Assembly (NCBI GenBank): GCA_035041965.1
Contig: JAPYMA010000147.1
Span: 124,001 to 188,000 of the forward strand
Origin: Anisakis pegreffii
Lineage: Eukaryota > Nematoda > Chromadorea > Rhabditida > Anisakidae
Direction of reading: 5' to 3'
Length of the DNA stretch: 64,000 nt
Positions 1 to 12,527 of this stretch are shown here, piece after piece. The notes beneath the pieces are model-generated. The model worked only from the letters and a program-made list of their open reading frames with translations, did no database searches and had not been told where the DNA came from. Every line of letters starts with the position of its first letter. Positions within the stretch are counted from its first letter, which is position 1. The translations under genes and the position numbers were made by a program.

Positions 1-535
1 TCGCTCTCAGTCATTATTCTCCAAAGATTCCGTACTCCATTAATTTCTTAATCTCACAGCTTCAACTTATTCAGTTTTTCAATGCGATTGAACTGTAACG
101 AGTGTTTTGGCAGTTCGAGACCGAGATTTCGCAAGCTATAATATATCTGATTATATCTTTTTCAGATGTGATTATGAGTTGTCAGTGGATTAACTTCACA
201 TTTCTTTCCCTGAAGCTTGATTATTTTTTGCAAATCGATGGTTAATTGTCATATGTCGACGATATATTACTCTCCACTTTAGATTATCCTAATTCGTGTT
301 GTTTATTTTCATGGATTGATGGTGGACCTTATTTTAACGCTGATTCTTTAACGTTGTGAAAGTTTTTTCTGGATAGGATATTTCTCTTAGAGACATGCAG
401 TGTGGCCACCAAATATAATAGGAATTTCGAAGCGTGTAATGATTTATGAGCGAAGACGTTAAAGAGTATGAACTGGTCGGATCGACCAGGGATAACGGAC
501 AGGGCTTTTAATCGTTTATGACTTTATTATTTCAG
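1..535. other. 5' flank of the CCAR-1 gene, no gene seen
   Basis: AT-rich sequence with no open frame or splice pattern that I can support. A clear acceptor (TTATTTCAG) ends at 535, 34 bases before the CCAR-1 start codon, and no 5' exon pairs with it convincingly. That is what a spliced-leader trans-splice site would look like, so the promoter of the downstream gene probably lies in this stretch. Confidence 0.5.
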
Positions 536-569
536 TAAAACGTCGCACAATTTCCGATTCCCGTTGTCA

Positions 570-3500
570 ATGTCTCAGTTTGGAGCAAAGAATCCAGCTG
601 CATGGGCTCGTCCTCCCGGTTAGTCTTTGACGTTTCACTGTTATATCGTTCACTTGTCGGGTCAGATGTTTTTTAACGTTTCTAACGTTCCACGTGATCA
701 AACATAATTTATCTGATATTGATCGAGTGATCACTTTACGAACAAACCGCGAAAAATTCTTTTCTGTTTTAGCAGAGGTTCATTTGAGAAGTTTTAAAAT
801 TATGGTGAGTGTTGAATTTAATACATTGCGTGATTGAAGGAGGGCAGCAACTGAATGCAGGACTATTTCAAAGTCCGTTGATCGGAGGTCAGGCAGCATT
901 TGGTGGAGTGCCGCAAATGGCCGGTATGCCGGCAGGTATGATCAATGCGGCTGCATTCTCACAACAAGCTGCCGCTAGCATCGGCATGAACCTGAGTATG
1001 TTACAATCACCGCAACAAGCTGCGATCCGCATGCAAACACAACAACAGGTTCTTAGTCGCTCTCATTACCCTAACACTAGATTCATAACCACTGAGCTAA
1101 TGCACTCATAGAAAAAGGATATTCAATTAGCGGTACTTTCACTGCGATTTGCTCACCAAAATAGAGATCACTGCAGATATATTGAGTAGATTTCAGCGCA
1201 TTATTCAGAACAATTTTATACTGAACAATTTGATTCACTTGTGCGTTTGTGTTAGATACATTCTTTATACTGCTTAAGCACTGATGAGTGAATGTGATGA
1301 GCGCATTGTAGCCATCCATCAAGAATTGAGTATGAACTCACTGAATATCAGTGCCAATGAACAAATAATATGAACTGATTCGAGCAAAAATGTTCTGTTC
1401 GGGCAATGCACAAACAACTTTCAGCAGCCACAGCAAAAGAATCGAACATTCTCAGGTGTTGTGACAAAAATGCATGACAGTTATGGCTTCATTGATGACG
1501 ATGTCTTCTTCCAAGTCAGGTATCTACTTTCCTTTTCACCGTTTCTGTGCTTGCTGACTACTATATTTGTGATGCAGCAGCAATTAATGGCAGTGATTAA
1601 TGAAGAGTTGATTAAGTGTTGTGCGAGGAACGTTACCTCGAACTGGCGATCGTGTAATGGTGGAGGCGTCGTACAATCCGACGATGCCGTTCAAGTGGAA
1701 TGCATTTCGTGTTCAGTTGATCTCGTCACCCGACAAACCATCCGCACCTCAGATGATGCAGCAGTCCCACCAACAGCAACAAGCAGTACATCTTCATGCG
1801 CATTCACTCGAGATGCAGCAACGTTCAAGACAGATGCAACAGCAGCAGCAGCAGCAACAGCAACAACCATCACTGATGGGCAGTATGCCGCCATCGCAAA
1901 GAGGCAATGCTGCACCGCCGATGGGTGCTGCTGGTGGGGGTGCAGGTATGGGCACCGGTGGTGGAGGCGCATCGCCTTGGTCCAATAAAAGCATGCAAGG
2001 TTCACATCAGAGTTCGTTATCACGTCCGAGCGAACCGCATATGAGAGAATCTCGTCCTGGTACGTATGCTATCCCCTTATGTATCTTTCAATTTGCTGAA
2101 ATTGATCCAGTAATCACAGTATGAATGAGCATACAAATTGAAAACATGATTGGATTGGAGAGATAAGTGTTTATTTCGATGATTATAGTGCAACGGTCAC
2201 GTTCCCCACCGCCACAGATGGCTCGTCGTGGTGGACCGATGCCGGGACCGGACAGCATTCAGAGCGGTCGTCGGATGAGTCCACCGATGAGACGATCATC
2301 TCCTCCGCGTAATCTTATCAGACGTTCAACACCAAAGAGGTTCGCTTCTTTATGTCAACTTTATGAAGTGTTTTCATTTCCTCCAAAGATTCCTTAAGCA
2401 ATATGTTTTCATGCGAATCATTGTGTTCATCAATACAAACTTCTTGAACGAATAAGGCAGTGTGCTCGGTTGAGAATTGCTGAAAGAGGACTGTCCTAGA
2501 GAACGTGATGGGAATGAAAAATGAGACGTTGTTCAGTTCTCGTTTAGCGTTAATGATTGAAAGAAACTGATCTGTGAACGTAGCGATTACTTGCCAAAGT
2601 TAATAAATAATGTAAGATGTATTGTGCAATGCGAATAACTTCAGAAGTCCGCCGCCCTCTCGGAATGAGTTCAGTCGAAACAGTGCGAGTATGATGCGTT
2701 CTCCGCCACCGTCGAAGCGCAACTCTTCACCACCACCTCGTCGGCACGATTCGCTTAAACGAGAACGATCCTCGCCAAGTGGTTCGATGAAGAAAGAATC
2801 CGTGATTCGTGACAGTCTATCACCACCACGAAGACGTGCACGCATCATCCCCAGATACCACTGTCATATACCCAAGCTGCCCATCGCTATGGCCAAGTTA
2901 GCACTTCGTGATTTGACATAGATAACTACGTATGAGATAAGTGCATAAGTATTAGATTGATTTTTGTTGAATTGAGCGTAAAGCAAACGGTTGCAGTGTA
3001 ACAACTAATCAAAGTATAATACAACTACGAAGACGTTACGCATCACTCTACATACCATCGGACTTCATCGAAGCGTCAATCGAATGGACTGCAACAACGC
3101 CACTCGATAACCCAATTGCAATTTCAACCACTCCGACCATATTTCATGTGTTGCACAAAGATGTCGATCAGCCGAAAGGAGCTAATTCTGAACCGATCAT
3201 CCTCTCACCGCCAGATGCTGACTCAAGATTCAGTGCTAAGGTAAGTAGAAGATGCTTGTTTTTGATTCATCTATTTGTTCCGATATTTCGTTTTTAGTAG
3301 AATGTTATGTTCGATTCTAACACTATCATCGGTTTGTTGTATATTCCTAAAACTTAATATATGATGATATTTGCTGAATGGTTTCTAGCAGAATTAGACT
3401 AATTCGAAGACAAAGCACTTCATTCATGATTTTAACTGGTGAATGATGGTGATGGCATTATGATTAATGTATATTGTCTCAAGGTTATTCTTCTGGCTCA

Positions 3501-6500
3501 TGGAGGTTTGTCAACAATTCAACAGAAAGCCTACGGACTAATGGCTGATGGTTCAACGGATGACGGTGCTGATCCAACACCTCTGTCACGTTGTCTCAGT
3601 TTCCTTGTTGGTGCGTTGTTTATTCATTTAATTTGCATGACATGCTCCAAAAACGTTATTGTTATTATCCTATAATGATCAAAATACTCTGAACATCTAA
3701 TTAGTTATGCAGTTTCAACCATAGCATCGTATGAAACGTAGTTTTGTGATTGATAGACACATTCGAGTATCGTGTCCATCATTTATCGATAGTTGTTCCT
3801 TCAGTCGATATTGTTGTCGAATATTCGTTCAAAATATTCATTATTGGGGTAGCAAGCAAATGTGTGACATTGCTCACTGATAAATAAGGATCAAAGAGAT
3901 GCTCATATTTATACATTTTCAATTAACATCGTCATCTTTAGGGAAATTTATTTCGCACTTAGGTGAGGTATTGTTGTTTTTACTTTATTGCATAAGAAAA
4001 ATTTGAAGGAACGCGAGGCAAAGGTGAGATGACCGCATTGGGAGGTGCATGGTCGAAGTCGTTGGACGGCGATGAGCCAGAGAGTGATCCTCAAGTGCTT
4101 GTACGTACTGCAATTCGTACGGTGCGAGCACTGACTGGCGTTGACCTGTCGAAGTGTACAAAATGGTTAGTGTAGATCGAGATTATTCGTTAAGACATAT
4201 AACGCGTTATTCACCTGAGAAGTATTCATGTTTCACGTGCAATGAATCAGTCAATAGAATAACCAAAACTGTGTTGGGCTGACCTTTTTTTGATATCAAT
4301 GGCATATGCAGTGGATTAATTCGAATGACTTTCGAACAGAGAGAGTTGTACGAGGAGAGTATTATTCCAAGACATATCTTAAATCTCCAGCCTAGCTTCT
4401 TCTTTCAAAATTCCCCGTTGATAAACTGTGCTTTTTGAGTGTTTTACTTTGAGTCGTTTGAAGATGCTGACAGAACATCATTAGTGGGATATTGTTTCTG
4501 CGATTTGAAATAACATTCTGTTGAATAGGTTGCATTACCTTTTAATGCAAAAGTGATATCGAATTCAGAATATAGAAATGCTTAAAGATCAATATGTTAA
4601 GTGTTTACGTACATTCAAACAATTATAATTGATACATCTGACCGTAAACATACTTAATGAGTAAAAGGTACAATTTCATAGGTACTGCTGAGTTATATAA
4701 TCAGTTCGTTGTTGGGTTTTATATATGAAGAAGAAAGTACGTGTAAATGAATAAATTCATATGATCGTTAAAGAAGCACGACGATAATGAACTTGGAGAA
4801 GTGAATGAAAATAACTTCTGATAGTAGTTGTTAGACTGATTGTGAGAGCTATTACGAGTAATGTTTCGAGTTGACAGCTTGCAATGCTGTTACTTACGAA
4901 ATTGTTTCACTGGAATGTAATGATGCGATAAGGATGCTGACGATGCAACGAACGCACTTCACTTCGGACAACGCAATTAATCTTTGGTTTATTTCCATTT
5001 CAGAGCAGATAAGACGAAGCGAAGAGCGTCTATTACTTGCTTCTGCCAGTTCACATTCCATATCCACTAATAGAACAATTGTTAACACACGTTTTATGTT
5101 TTTTGATGAGAAAGGTGGATGTTTCAATTTGACGACGAGTATCCATTTGGTCATTCGGTTTGAAGGACATCCGGATCGAACGATTATTAATTTTTTTGAG
5201 GGGTTAATGAATAATCATCTCGGAGTAGTTTGGGTGAGATATGGGATGGACCAGTAGCAAGATCGAGGGAGATATGTGCCGCTGCATTCAGATGCAGTGA
5301 TACATGCAGGACAACGGTTGCCGTAAGTGATCATCCCATATCTGATCTGTTCAACTACTCCGGAATGATGCTTCCCTGTGATGGTCGTACCGTGAGGATA
5401 TGCTCGTTTGATATGCTCTACTGGAGAAGGCAGGTATTGTTGCGTTTACAAAAGTCAAACTTACTACATCTCTTGCAACATCAGGTACAAAATGGCACAG
5501 TTACGGTACCATCGAGCTGATAAAGAGCGGGTGGACACCAGCGTTTTGTTTTTGCCCGATACGAGTACACTGATGCCAGATGATGCGAGCTATCGTGAGC
5601 AATTAGCCGTTCTTAAGAATCAACTGGCCACTAAGATTGCTTCGATAGAAGCGATGAAACTGGATGTTTCAACTGCATCATCATCGGCAGTATCGTCGTC
5701 GAACCAAGCCGACGATTCGGTGGATGTCTCGACATCTGAAGGAGGTGCTACGTCTAATGGTGCTGCTACTAATGGCTCTGGTGATCAGCAACAACCACAA
5801 CAACAACAGCAACAACAAGGCAACACTGGTTCTGCAGGGGAGGCATCTGAGACTACCAAGCAGCAGGTGCGCCAACTCAATACTCTCGTAAATATGATCA
5901 GATGCGCTTTTCTTCTTCTTCTTGTCATTCCTTGCCACTTTAATTGTTTTCATTCACACCAAAACGAATTCTTCCGTTTTTTGTTTGTTTTATCATCAAA
6001 TTTGCTTTCTCTTTTTTTGTTGCTATGCATTAATTTATTTTGCCGTTTTAATGATACGAACAGTATTTGGGTGGATTGGTAAACATGTGCATGTATATGT
6101 AATTAATGTGTTAAGCGTTGAGTTGGGCAGTGTTTCGTTAACGGTAGGATGAAGAAGTTATTAGTTGATTTGCATGAGCACGAACAGTCATTCTGATTGA
6201 AGATGCAGTCGAACAGACACAATCCATTGTGTATTTGCTGATATATCGAGAGCACGCTTTGTGCATTGTCGTTGTCGTCGTCATCGTTGTTCATTTGCTT
6301 AATGCACAAACAAGGAATAATCCACTTGAAAATTCATTTTAATCCACTGTGAAAAAGAGTATCGAGAAACCTGATTCGTCCGCTATTTAGGCAATTTGTT
6401 TGTCAAAATTATAGTAGCATTATTTGTAAGCGTCGTTTAGTTGGTACCTGTTGCATCCAACAGGAAGAGATGCATTGGATGAATGTTTTGAATTGATAGA

Positions 6501-7217
6501 ATTTTTGTTGTTGTTCTTCGCTGTTTTGAGCTTTTCGTTAACAGTATTGTGTTGCATTTTGAAGGTTTATATGAATTGGCCATTTTGCGTTGCATGACGG
6601 AAAGAAGTTGAGAATTTTCGTGGGTTGGTCATGAGTTTTTGTGCGTGTGGCACGCTTCACTTGCATGTTTGGTTTAGTGTTGTGCAGTTGTTGTCATGCG
6701 TTCTTCGTGTGTATGTTTATGTGCTTAGATATGAAAACAGATTACGCTATATTGAGGATAATCCTATTTCGGAGAGGCTGTAAGTACCCAAACTTTATGC
6801 TATTCTGATCGCGCAATGTAAATATCACATCCCCTTGAAGAGGAACGTTTACAAACTGTCAGAAGAGCGATTTCGTTTCGTTTCATGTGAAAGAATACGT
6901 GCTTGATTTTGGACGAACACTGATACTACTTATGATTAGGCAATGAAAAATGCATACTGAAATATCACCAACATTGATGACGAACAACTAGTGATAGGTA
7001 ACAATGAAGTCAAATTTCAATTCAACACTTACAAAGCAGTTTTTTTGGTCATAACAACAAGTCAGCATGGTAGGATTGTACCAAATCTCTACTTTCTGCA
7101 ATGATTTAACAATTTGAATTGATCAATTTGAATCTGTTATCGGAATATTGTCTACATTGGAATGGTACCATTCGAAGGTGTTAATGAGCGGTATTAATGA
7201 CGCAGTATGTGTAGGTG

Positions 7218-7250
<33 letters not shown>

Positions 7251-10200
7251 GTAGTCTCGATGAGGTTTATTCAAAATGAATATGAATTGTTGCATTTGTT
7301 TATTAAATTATCATTTACAAACGCAATTAATTCATTCATTTCGTTGAAATTTTAATTTTGTGTTTTTGGTTGATGGCAGGCGATAGAGGTTTTGAGAGCA
7401 ACAGAAGGACTGTTCGTATTTTAGGTTGAAGTGGCTGCTGAGGAGGACGAGGACGATGAGGATGACTTAACGCCAACTCATTGGTCAAAGCTTGACATTA
7501 AGACGATGAAGGTAACTTCACTTCAGAACATGGCTCGTATTTACAGTAGTTGACGGGATGTGACCGTTGATTTGTAGGTGGCTGAATTACGGCAAGAGTT
7601 AATGGCCAGAGATCTGGAGACGAAAGGCGTCAAGTCAGTGCTGTTTGGCCGATTACAAACGGCGTTGAATGAGGAGAAAGCGAAGGAAGAAGGAAAAGTT
7701 GAGGAGGAGAAAGAGAAGGAGATTGCAAAAGAGAAGGAACAGGAAAAAGAAAAGGATAAGGAAAAGGTCAGTCGACAAAAGTATTCGGCGATCAGTCATT
7801 CCAAATGAATAATGGCGCACGTATATTTTGAAATTCAATGGATTTTCACGCATTCTCTTCGAGAAATTATGTTTTCTCTCCGAATTTCTCTATTATTAAA
7901 TGCATCATCAATAAGATTGATTCCTGTGTGTTGAGTAGATTCTGCTTGCAATATGCCTTTTAATGAACTGTATATTGTGATCCAGGTTGAGGAAGAAAAA
8001 CCAGTAGCTAAAGAAGAACCAAAAGAAGAGAAAGAATTAACTGAAGAGGAGAAGAAAGCACTCGAAAAACTGGTAGAGTTTTTGATATTGTCATTAGGTT
8101 GTCATTTGTAAACGTAAATCATGGAATGTGAAAAGTGATTATTAGACTTCTTGAGGTTGAGTTTATTTCTGTTTTGTTGAAATCTTGATTTTGATATTCT
8201 TTTGTTGAATTTATGCTGATATTATTTGTGAATATGCTGCTGAAGCAGCAGTAATTTCTTATTGGAAATATTGTCAGTTCGAAGAAAATCGAGCTTTCTT
8301 GGGTGCTGATATTAGCCGAAAGCTCATGAGTTGAACTAATTAGATGTGTATCTGAAACGGATTGAAGCGTTATTGGTATGGTCATTGTTGCATTGAGAAT
8401 GTATTTGCAGGAGAAAGAGAAGAAGGAGAAGAAGTTATCGTTGGAGCGACATTACGCAATGCCGAAAGAGACCGGCATCCTTGTGCATCCGAGCAGACTG
8501 GCGAAGGGTGGTAAATTCGATTGCAAAGTGGTGTCGTTGCACAATCTGCTTGACTATCGCATCGACGATTGTAAAGAACACACATTCGAGGTGATCTTCA
8601 TTTCATATCACTTCGATTGCATTTTCATTCTTGTTGAATTAAATCTTAATTCAATGAGGTAATCTCTTACATTCATACATTATTTCAGTTAGCGATAATG
8701 GTGGAGTGTATCACGGAGATGTTGGATCGTAGTCATGCATTCGGCGTGTACAAATCGATAAGTTGTGCACTCGACAAAGATGCTGAAAAGAAACGTCGTA
8801 ATGAGGCGAAGATTGTGGAAGTACTTGGTGTTGAACGTTAGTTAGTTGGCATTATTATTGAGTGCGTGTGGATTTGTTTTTTAGTTTTTGTTTGGACTTA
8901 TGAAATTATGCGCTGCAGAAGTGGACGATAAAAGTAACGATAAATCGGAAGAACAAAAGAAGAAAGACGAAGAAAAACGCGAAGAAGAGCGTAAAAAGGC
9001 ACTCGGTGAGCCACGAAAAGCGATTGTGGTGAATCGATCTGCATTCAGCGCATTCTGCTATTTCGATAGGAATCTTTGCGGGTTGGTTATTGGGCGTACT
9101 GATTTTGATTCGACTTGAATACTCTGTTCTTTTGAATGGAATTTGACGTAATTTGGTCATGAATTTTAACGAAATATAGTCGAGTGCTCATTTCATCAAT
9201 TATCTCGACAAATAGAGTTTTATTGCGTCTGATAAAGGGAGATGATGCACTGAATATGACAGTTTTGTTTTCATGACTTTGAAAAACGTAGACATGTTTT
9301 TTAATCGTAAGCTGTTACTCCATATGAAGTACAAAAAATTGCGGTACATTTTTGTGGTCACTTTATGAATCATTAACGATAAATTGTATGGTTGATGTTT
9401 TGCAGATATTTGATGGAGAAAGATGTGGAAGAGATTTTATTGTCAATTGGTCTGAATGTTTCACGAGCGCATGTGCAGAGACTGTTGAAGAAGTTATCAT
9501 CGCATGAAAAGATAAACTATCGACATTTAACAGATAGCTGGTTGACGAAGGATGGCACTGTTCAATACAAACCAGGTGTTCTCGATGATGCGCCTGATTT
9601 GGACGCACTTTGCAAAGGTTACTTCGCACCTGGCCTCGTTGATTACCTAGATTTTTTTAAAGTTCTTCTGGAAAAACTATTGGATGCTTCCTCAGAATGT
9701 ATAAGGAAAGCTGAGGAAATAAGCTGAGGCATTGATATGGTGCACGATCGAATGTGTGTTGAAATGCAATTTGTGAATGATTCAGGGACGTTGGTGAGTG
9801 CATCGCAACACAAAGACATGACGAAAGTGAATGGAACACCGGATGTGAGTGACTCGGGAACGGTGCTTTTCAACGGATCGTTGATGAACGTTGTGCAGAT
9901 GATCCATAATACAGATAATATGCAAGCGGAACGCAACAATGCACTGCAGAAAGTGGACATGCTCGAAGCACAATTGAGTATGTTCGGTTCTTATTCGCAT
10001 GAGAGTAGTTTTGTACAAACATCGAACTCGTTGATTTTCATTATGAGTTTCAGAAGAAAGTGCAAAGAATTCACAACTATTGGAGAAGAAGAAGAAACGA
10101 TTGGAAGATGATGTGGATAAATATCGTAAGAGATTGCACGATGCTGAGAAATGTCTTAAGGTTTGTTTCGTTCACTCGTTGCAGCGTGGAGGTTGTTCTG

Positions 10201-11106
10201 GTTTTATTGTCACGCAAACGACTGTGGTAATATTATCGATAGTGAACCTAGGGCAAACGCAGTTACAGTTGCATTTAAGTGCTGCTATGAAATTTGAGTG
10301 AAAATTTTTGAAAGTTTTTAAATTGCAGAATTCTGTGGACGATACGGTGCAGATGAAATCAACAATTCAAGAATATCGTAAAATTGGTGAACGAATGATT
10401 GGACTGGCCGAAAAAATAATGCCGTCAACGAAGGAGGATGATCGCGAGGAACGTGAGTCGAGTAAACGTGACAAGAAGGAGGATAAAGACGAGAAAAAAT
10501 CGTCGAAGAAAGAAAAGGTGGTTATAGGGGCGTTTTTCTTTTGAATTTGTCAACGATTTGTAACATTTGTTCGTAACCGTTGATGTACGAGGGAGTTCGC
10601 TTGAGGAATGAAACTGCACGGTCGTGGACTGTTCGATTTAAAACATTTTCAGTACGCCGTTGATGATATGGAAGGAGTTGAAGGATTTTGGTATTTAATG
10701 AACAAATTTCATAACTTTTATTGAATGGAAAGACTGACTGGGGCATTTGGTACGAAACGGTATGAACCGAATCAGTTACACGTTATGAAAGTTGCATTAT
10801 CTGTACTTAGTTGCATAAACAGACAATATTCATGAGATAGGTATATGACAGTTGTGATTGCAGACAAAGGAAAGCGAGTCGTTATCGAAAGCAACAACTG
10901 GAAGTAGCAGTGTGGTCGAGGAGAAGAAGGAACTGCAGTTAGTTGATGAGATTGTGGATCAGGAGCAGATGGACACGGATGCGATTGTGTTGAGTGAAGA
11001 GGTCGGTGACGATGAGACGGCCAAAGAAGCCACTAAAGACGACTCGAAAGAGACGAATGCTGACGTGAATAGCAGAGCTGATGAACCGAAACAAACTACC
11101 GAATAA
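570..11106 (+). CDS. ccar-1: CCAR1/LST-3 orthologue (cell cycle and apoptosis regulator), 21 exons
   Basis: Nuclear coregulator of the CCAR1/DBC1 family (C. elegans LST-3/CCAR-1), linked to transcription and alternative splicing. Exons: 570-618, 840-1048, 1425-1519, 1617-2059, 2189-2339, 2645-2896, 3015-3240, 3484-3610, 4018-4165, 5485-5866, 7425-7511, 7578-7766, 7986-8072, 8411-8590, 8689-8836, 8919-9081, 9406-9617, 9786-9977, 10054-10160, 10329-10517, 10864-11106. All phases agree, giving 1292 residues. Visible parts: N-terminus MSQFGAKNPAAWARPP, as in CCAR1; S1-like RNA-binding domain about 90-150 (GFIDDDVFFQ, MPFKWNA); Gln-rich tract; SPPP/RS-rich region about 265-390; DBC1 Nudix-like region about 390-590 (PRYHCHIPK, LYIPSDF, LTGVDLSKCTKWY, RYHRADKERV); SAP domain about 724-757; conserved ETGILVHPSRLAKGGKFDC segment about 832; degenerate EF-hand about 955-1010 (FSAFCYFDRNLCGYLMEKD); acidic/Lys-rich coiled coil to the end. 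Residue spans are approximate. Start chosen by family match and the acceptor at 535. Confidence 0.93.
7217..7250. repeat. (ATA)n microsatellite in a CCAR-1 intron
   Basis: About eleven uninterrupted ATA/TAA triplets lie in the long intron between exons 10 and 11 of the CCAR-1 gene. This is a simple repeat with no further structure; length polymorphism is expected. Confidence 0.9.
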
Positions 11107-11412
11107 TCTGTTGTTTTGAATCATTTTTATTCGCATGATCATTGTTGTTGTTGTTTTCATATTAATTACAGGAATCATTTATTATTCTTTTATTGTTCTT
11201 AGTATTTTTATCATTGTGTATGTTTTTAATTATTGTTCTCATTGTTGTATTATTTGCATTATTGCTGTCACTATTTATTTCGCAATGATTTATGTAGCGA
11301 TTGATAATGCCATGTGAATAGTTGATCTATTCATCCAATGTCAGTTAGTTCAGCTTTGCAAACATTTTTGAACGTCGTATCATTTTTCGAGTGTGAATGC
11401 TGCGTTTTGTTA

Positions 11413-11450
<38 letters not shown>

Positions 11451-12527
11451 GCTGTGAAATGATTCCTCTTCTTTGCGATGTTGAATCATCTAGCAAATCT
11501 CATTGTAACGTTGAATTTGCATCGATTTTATGTTACCTTTGAATGACGATTTTTGGATTGATGTGTAAATTAATTATAGAAACGCATTTCAACTTCTCGG
11601 AACTGTTTGAAGCAATCATCACGAATGTACGTCTGATTGTGAATATAAGGAAAGCAGCAAATAGTAATTAGAATAAAAATGGGGAAGATCCATTGTGAGT
11701 GATAATAATTTAGTTGATAACATCGCTGTCATGAAATGTTCACCATTTTTCCTTTCAGTGATTATTTTTCTTACATGCATTACATCACTGATAAATTTGT
11801 TATCGTTCGCTGTAGTAATCAATATTAACAGCAATTAAACATGTTATCTTTATCATGTTCGCATAATTTTGTGTTCATTTTCAGTGCCTTTCGTTCATTC
11901 ACAGAGATTATCATTACCGTATGCGCTATTACTGCGTAGGATTACTACTATTATTATTATATTATTAACTGCCCTTACGATTAGCATTGCTGTTCAACTG
12001 TTCAAGTGGTTGGAAAAAAACTGGTTGTAACTGATAAGGAAAATTTGCCGAAGAACGCTTCAAAAAGTTGACTTATACACGTTCGAGTGGCGAAAATATG
12101 AACTGAAGATTGAACTGGCTTCAGTGGTCATTCAGTTGTTGGATGATCCATTTGCCGCAAATGTCTTATATCATGACAAATGTCTAACAAATTAGCACCA
12201 CGTATTCCATCGTGACAGCACGAGTCATTCATATTTCACTAACGTCATCAACAGTATGGATTCTTCGAGACAATTCTTAAACTTCCCTCATTAACCGAGT
12301 CAATATGTTGGATGATTGCAATGATAGATTTTCAAGCGGACCTTCATAATTGAACCGGTCCCCAGTTACTTTTAATCACCTCATCCATTGAACCATCAGC
12401 ATCAGCTCTGAAGCACTCTTTTAGAAACTGGTTTTGAGTGTAGAGAAATACAATAGCGTCAAGAATTTCACGTAGGACATTGTTGGTGGAGGGTATTCGA
12501 TATCTATCGCATCGTCTTAGATCCAGT
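11107..12527. other. Intergenic region between CCAR-1 and acylpeptidase genes
   Basis: About 1.4 kb between two same-strand genes. It holds a (TTA/ATT)n run at 11408-11450 and an AATAAA at about 11672 that may serve as the CCAR-1 poly(A) signal. A spacing of this size argues against a C. elegans-type operon. An antisense open stretch (12344-12538, minus) overlaps the downstream start codon, but I do not call it a gene. Confidence 0.6.
11408..11450. repeat. (TTA)n microsatellite 3' of CCAR-1
   Basis: About fourteen near-perfect TTA/ATT triplets lie about 300 bases after the CCAR-1 stop codon. It is the strand complement of the repeat type in the CCAR-1 intron near 7217, so transcripts carrying both could in principle pair. 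Confidence 0.88.

Noticed and set aside
1461..1988. A 175-codon open frame overlapping CCAR-1 exons 3-4
   Set aside because: It is a frame-shadow of the CAG-rich Gln tract; the family match and splice phases are all in another frame.
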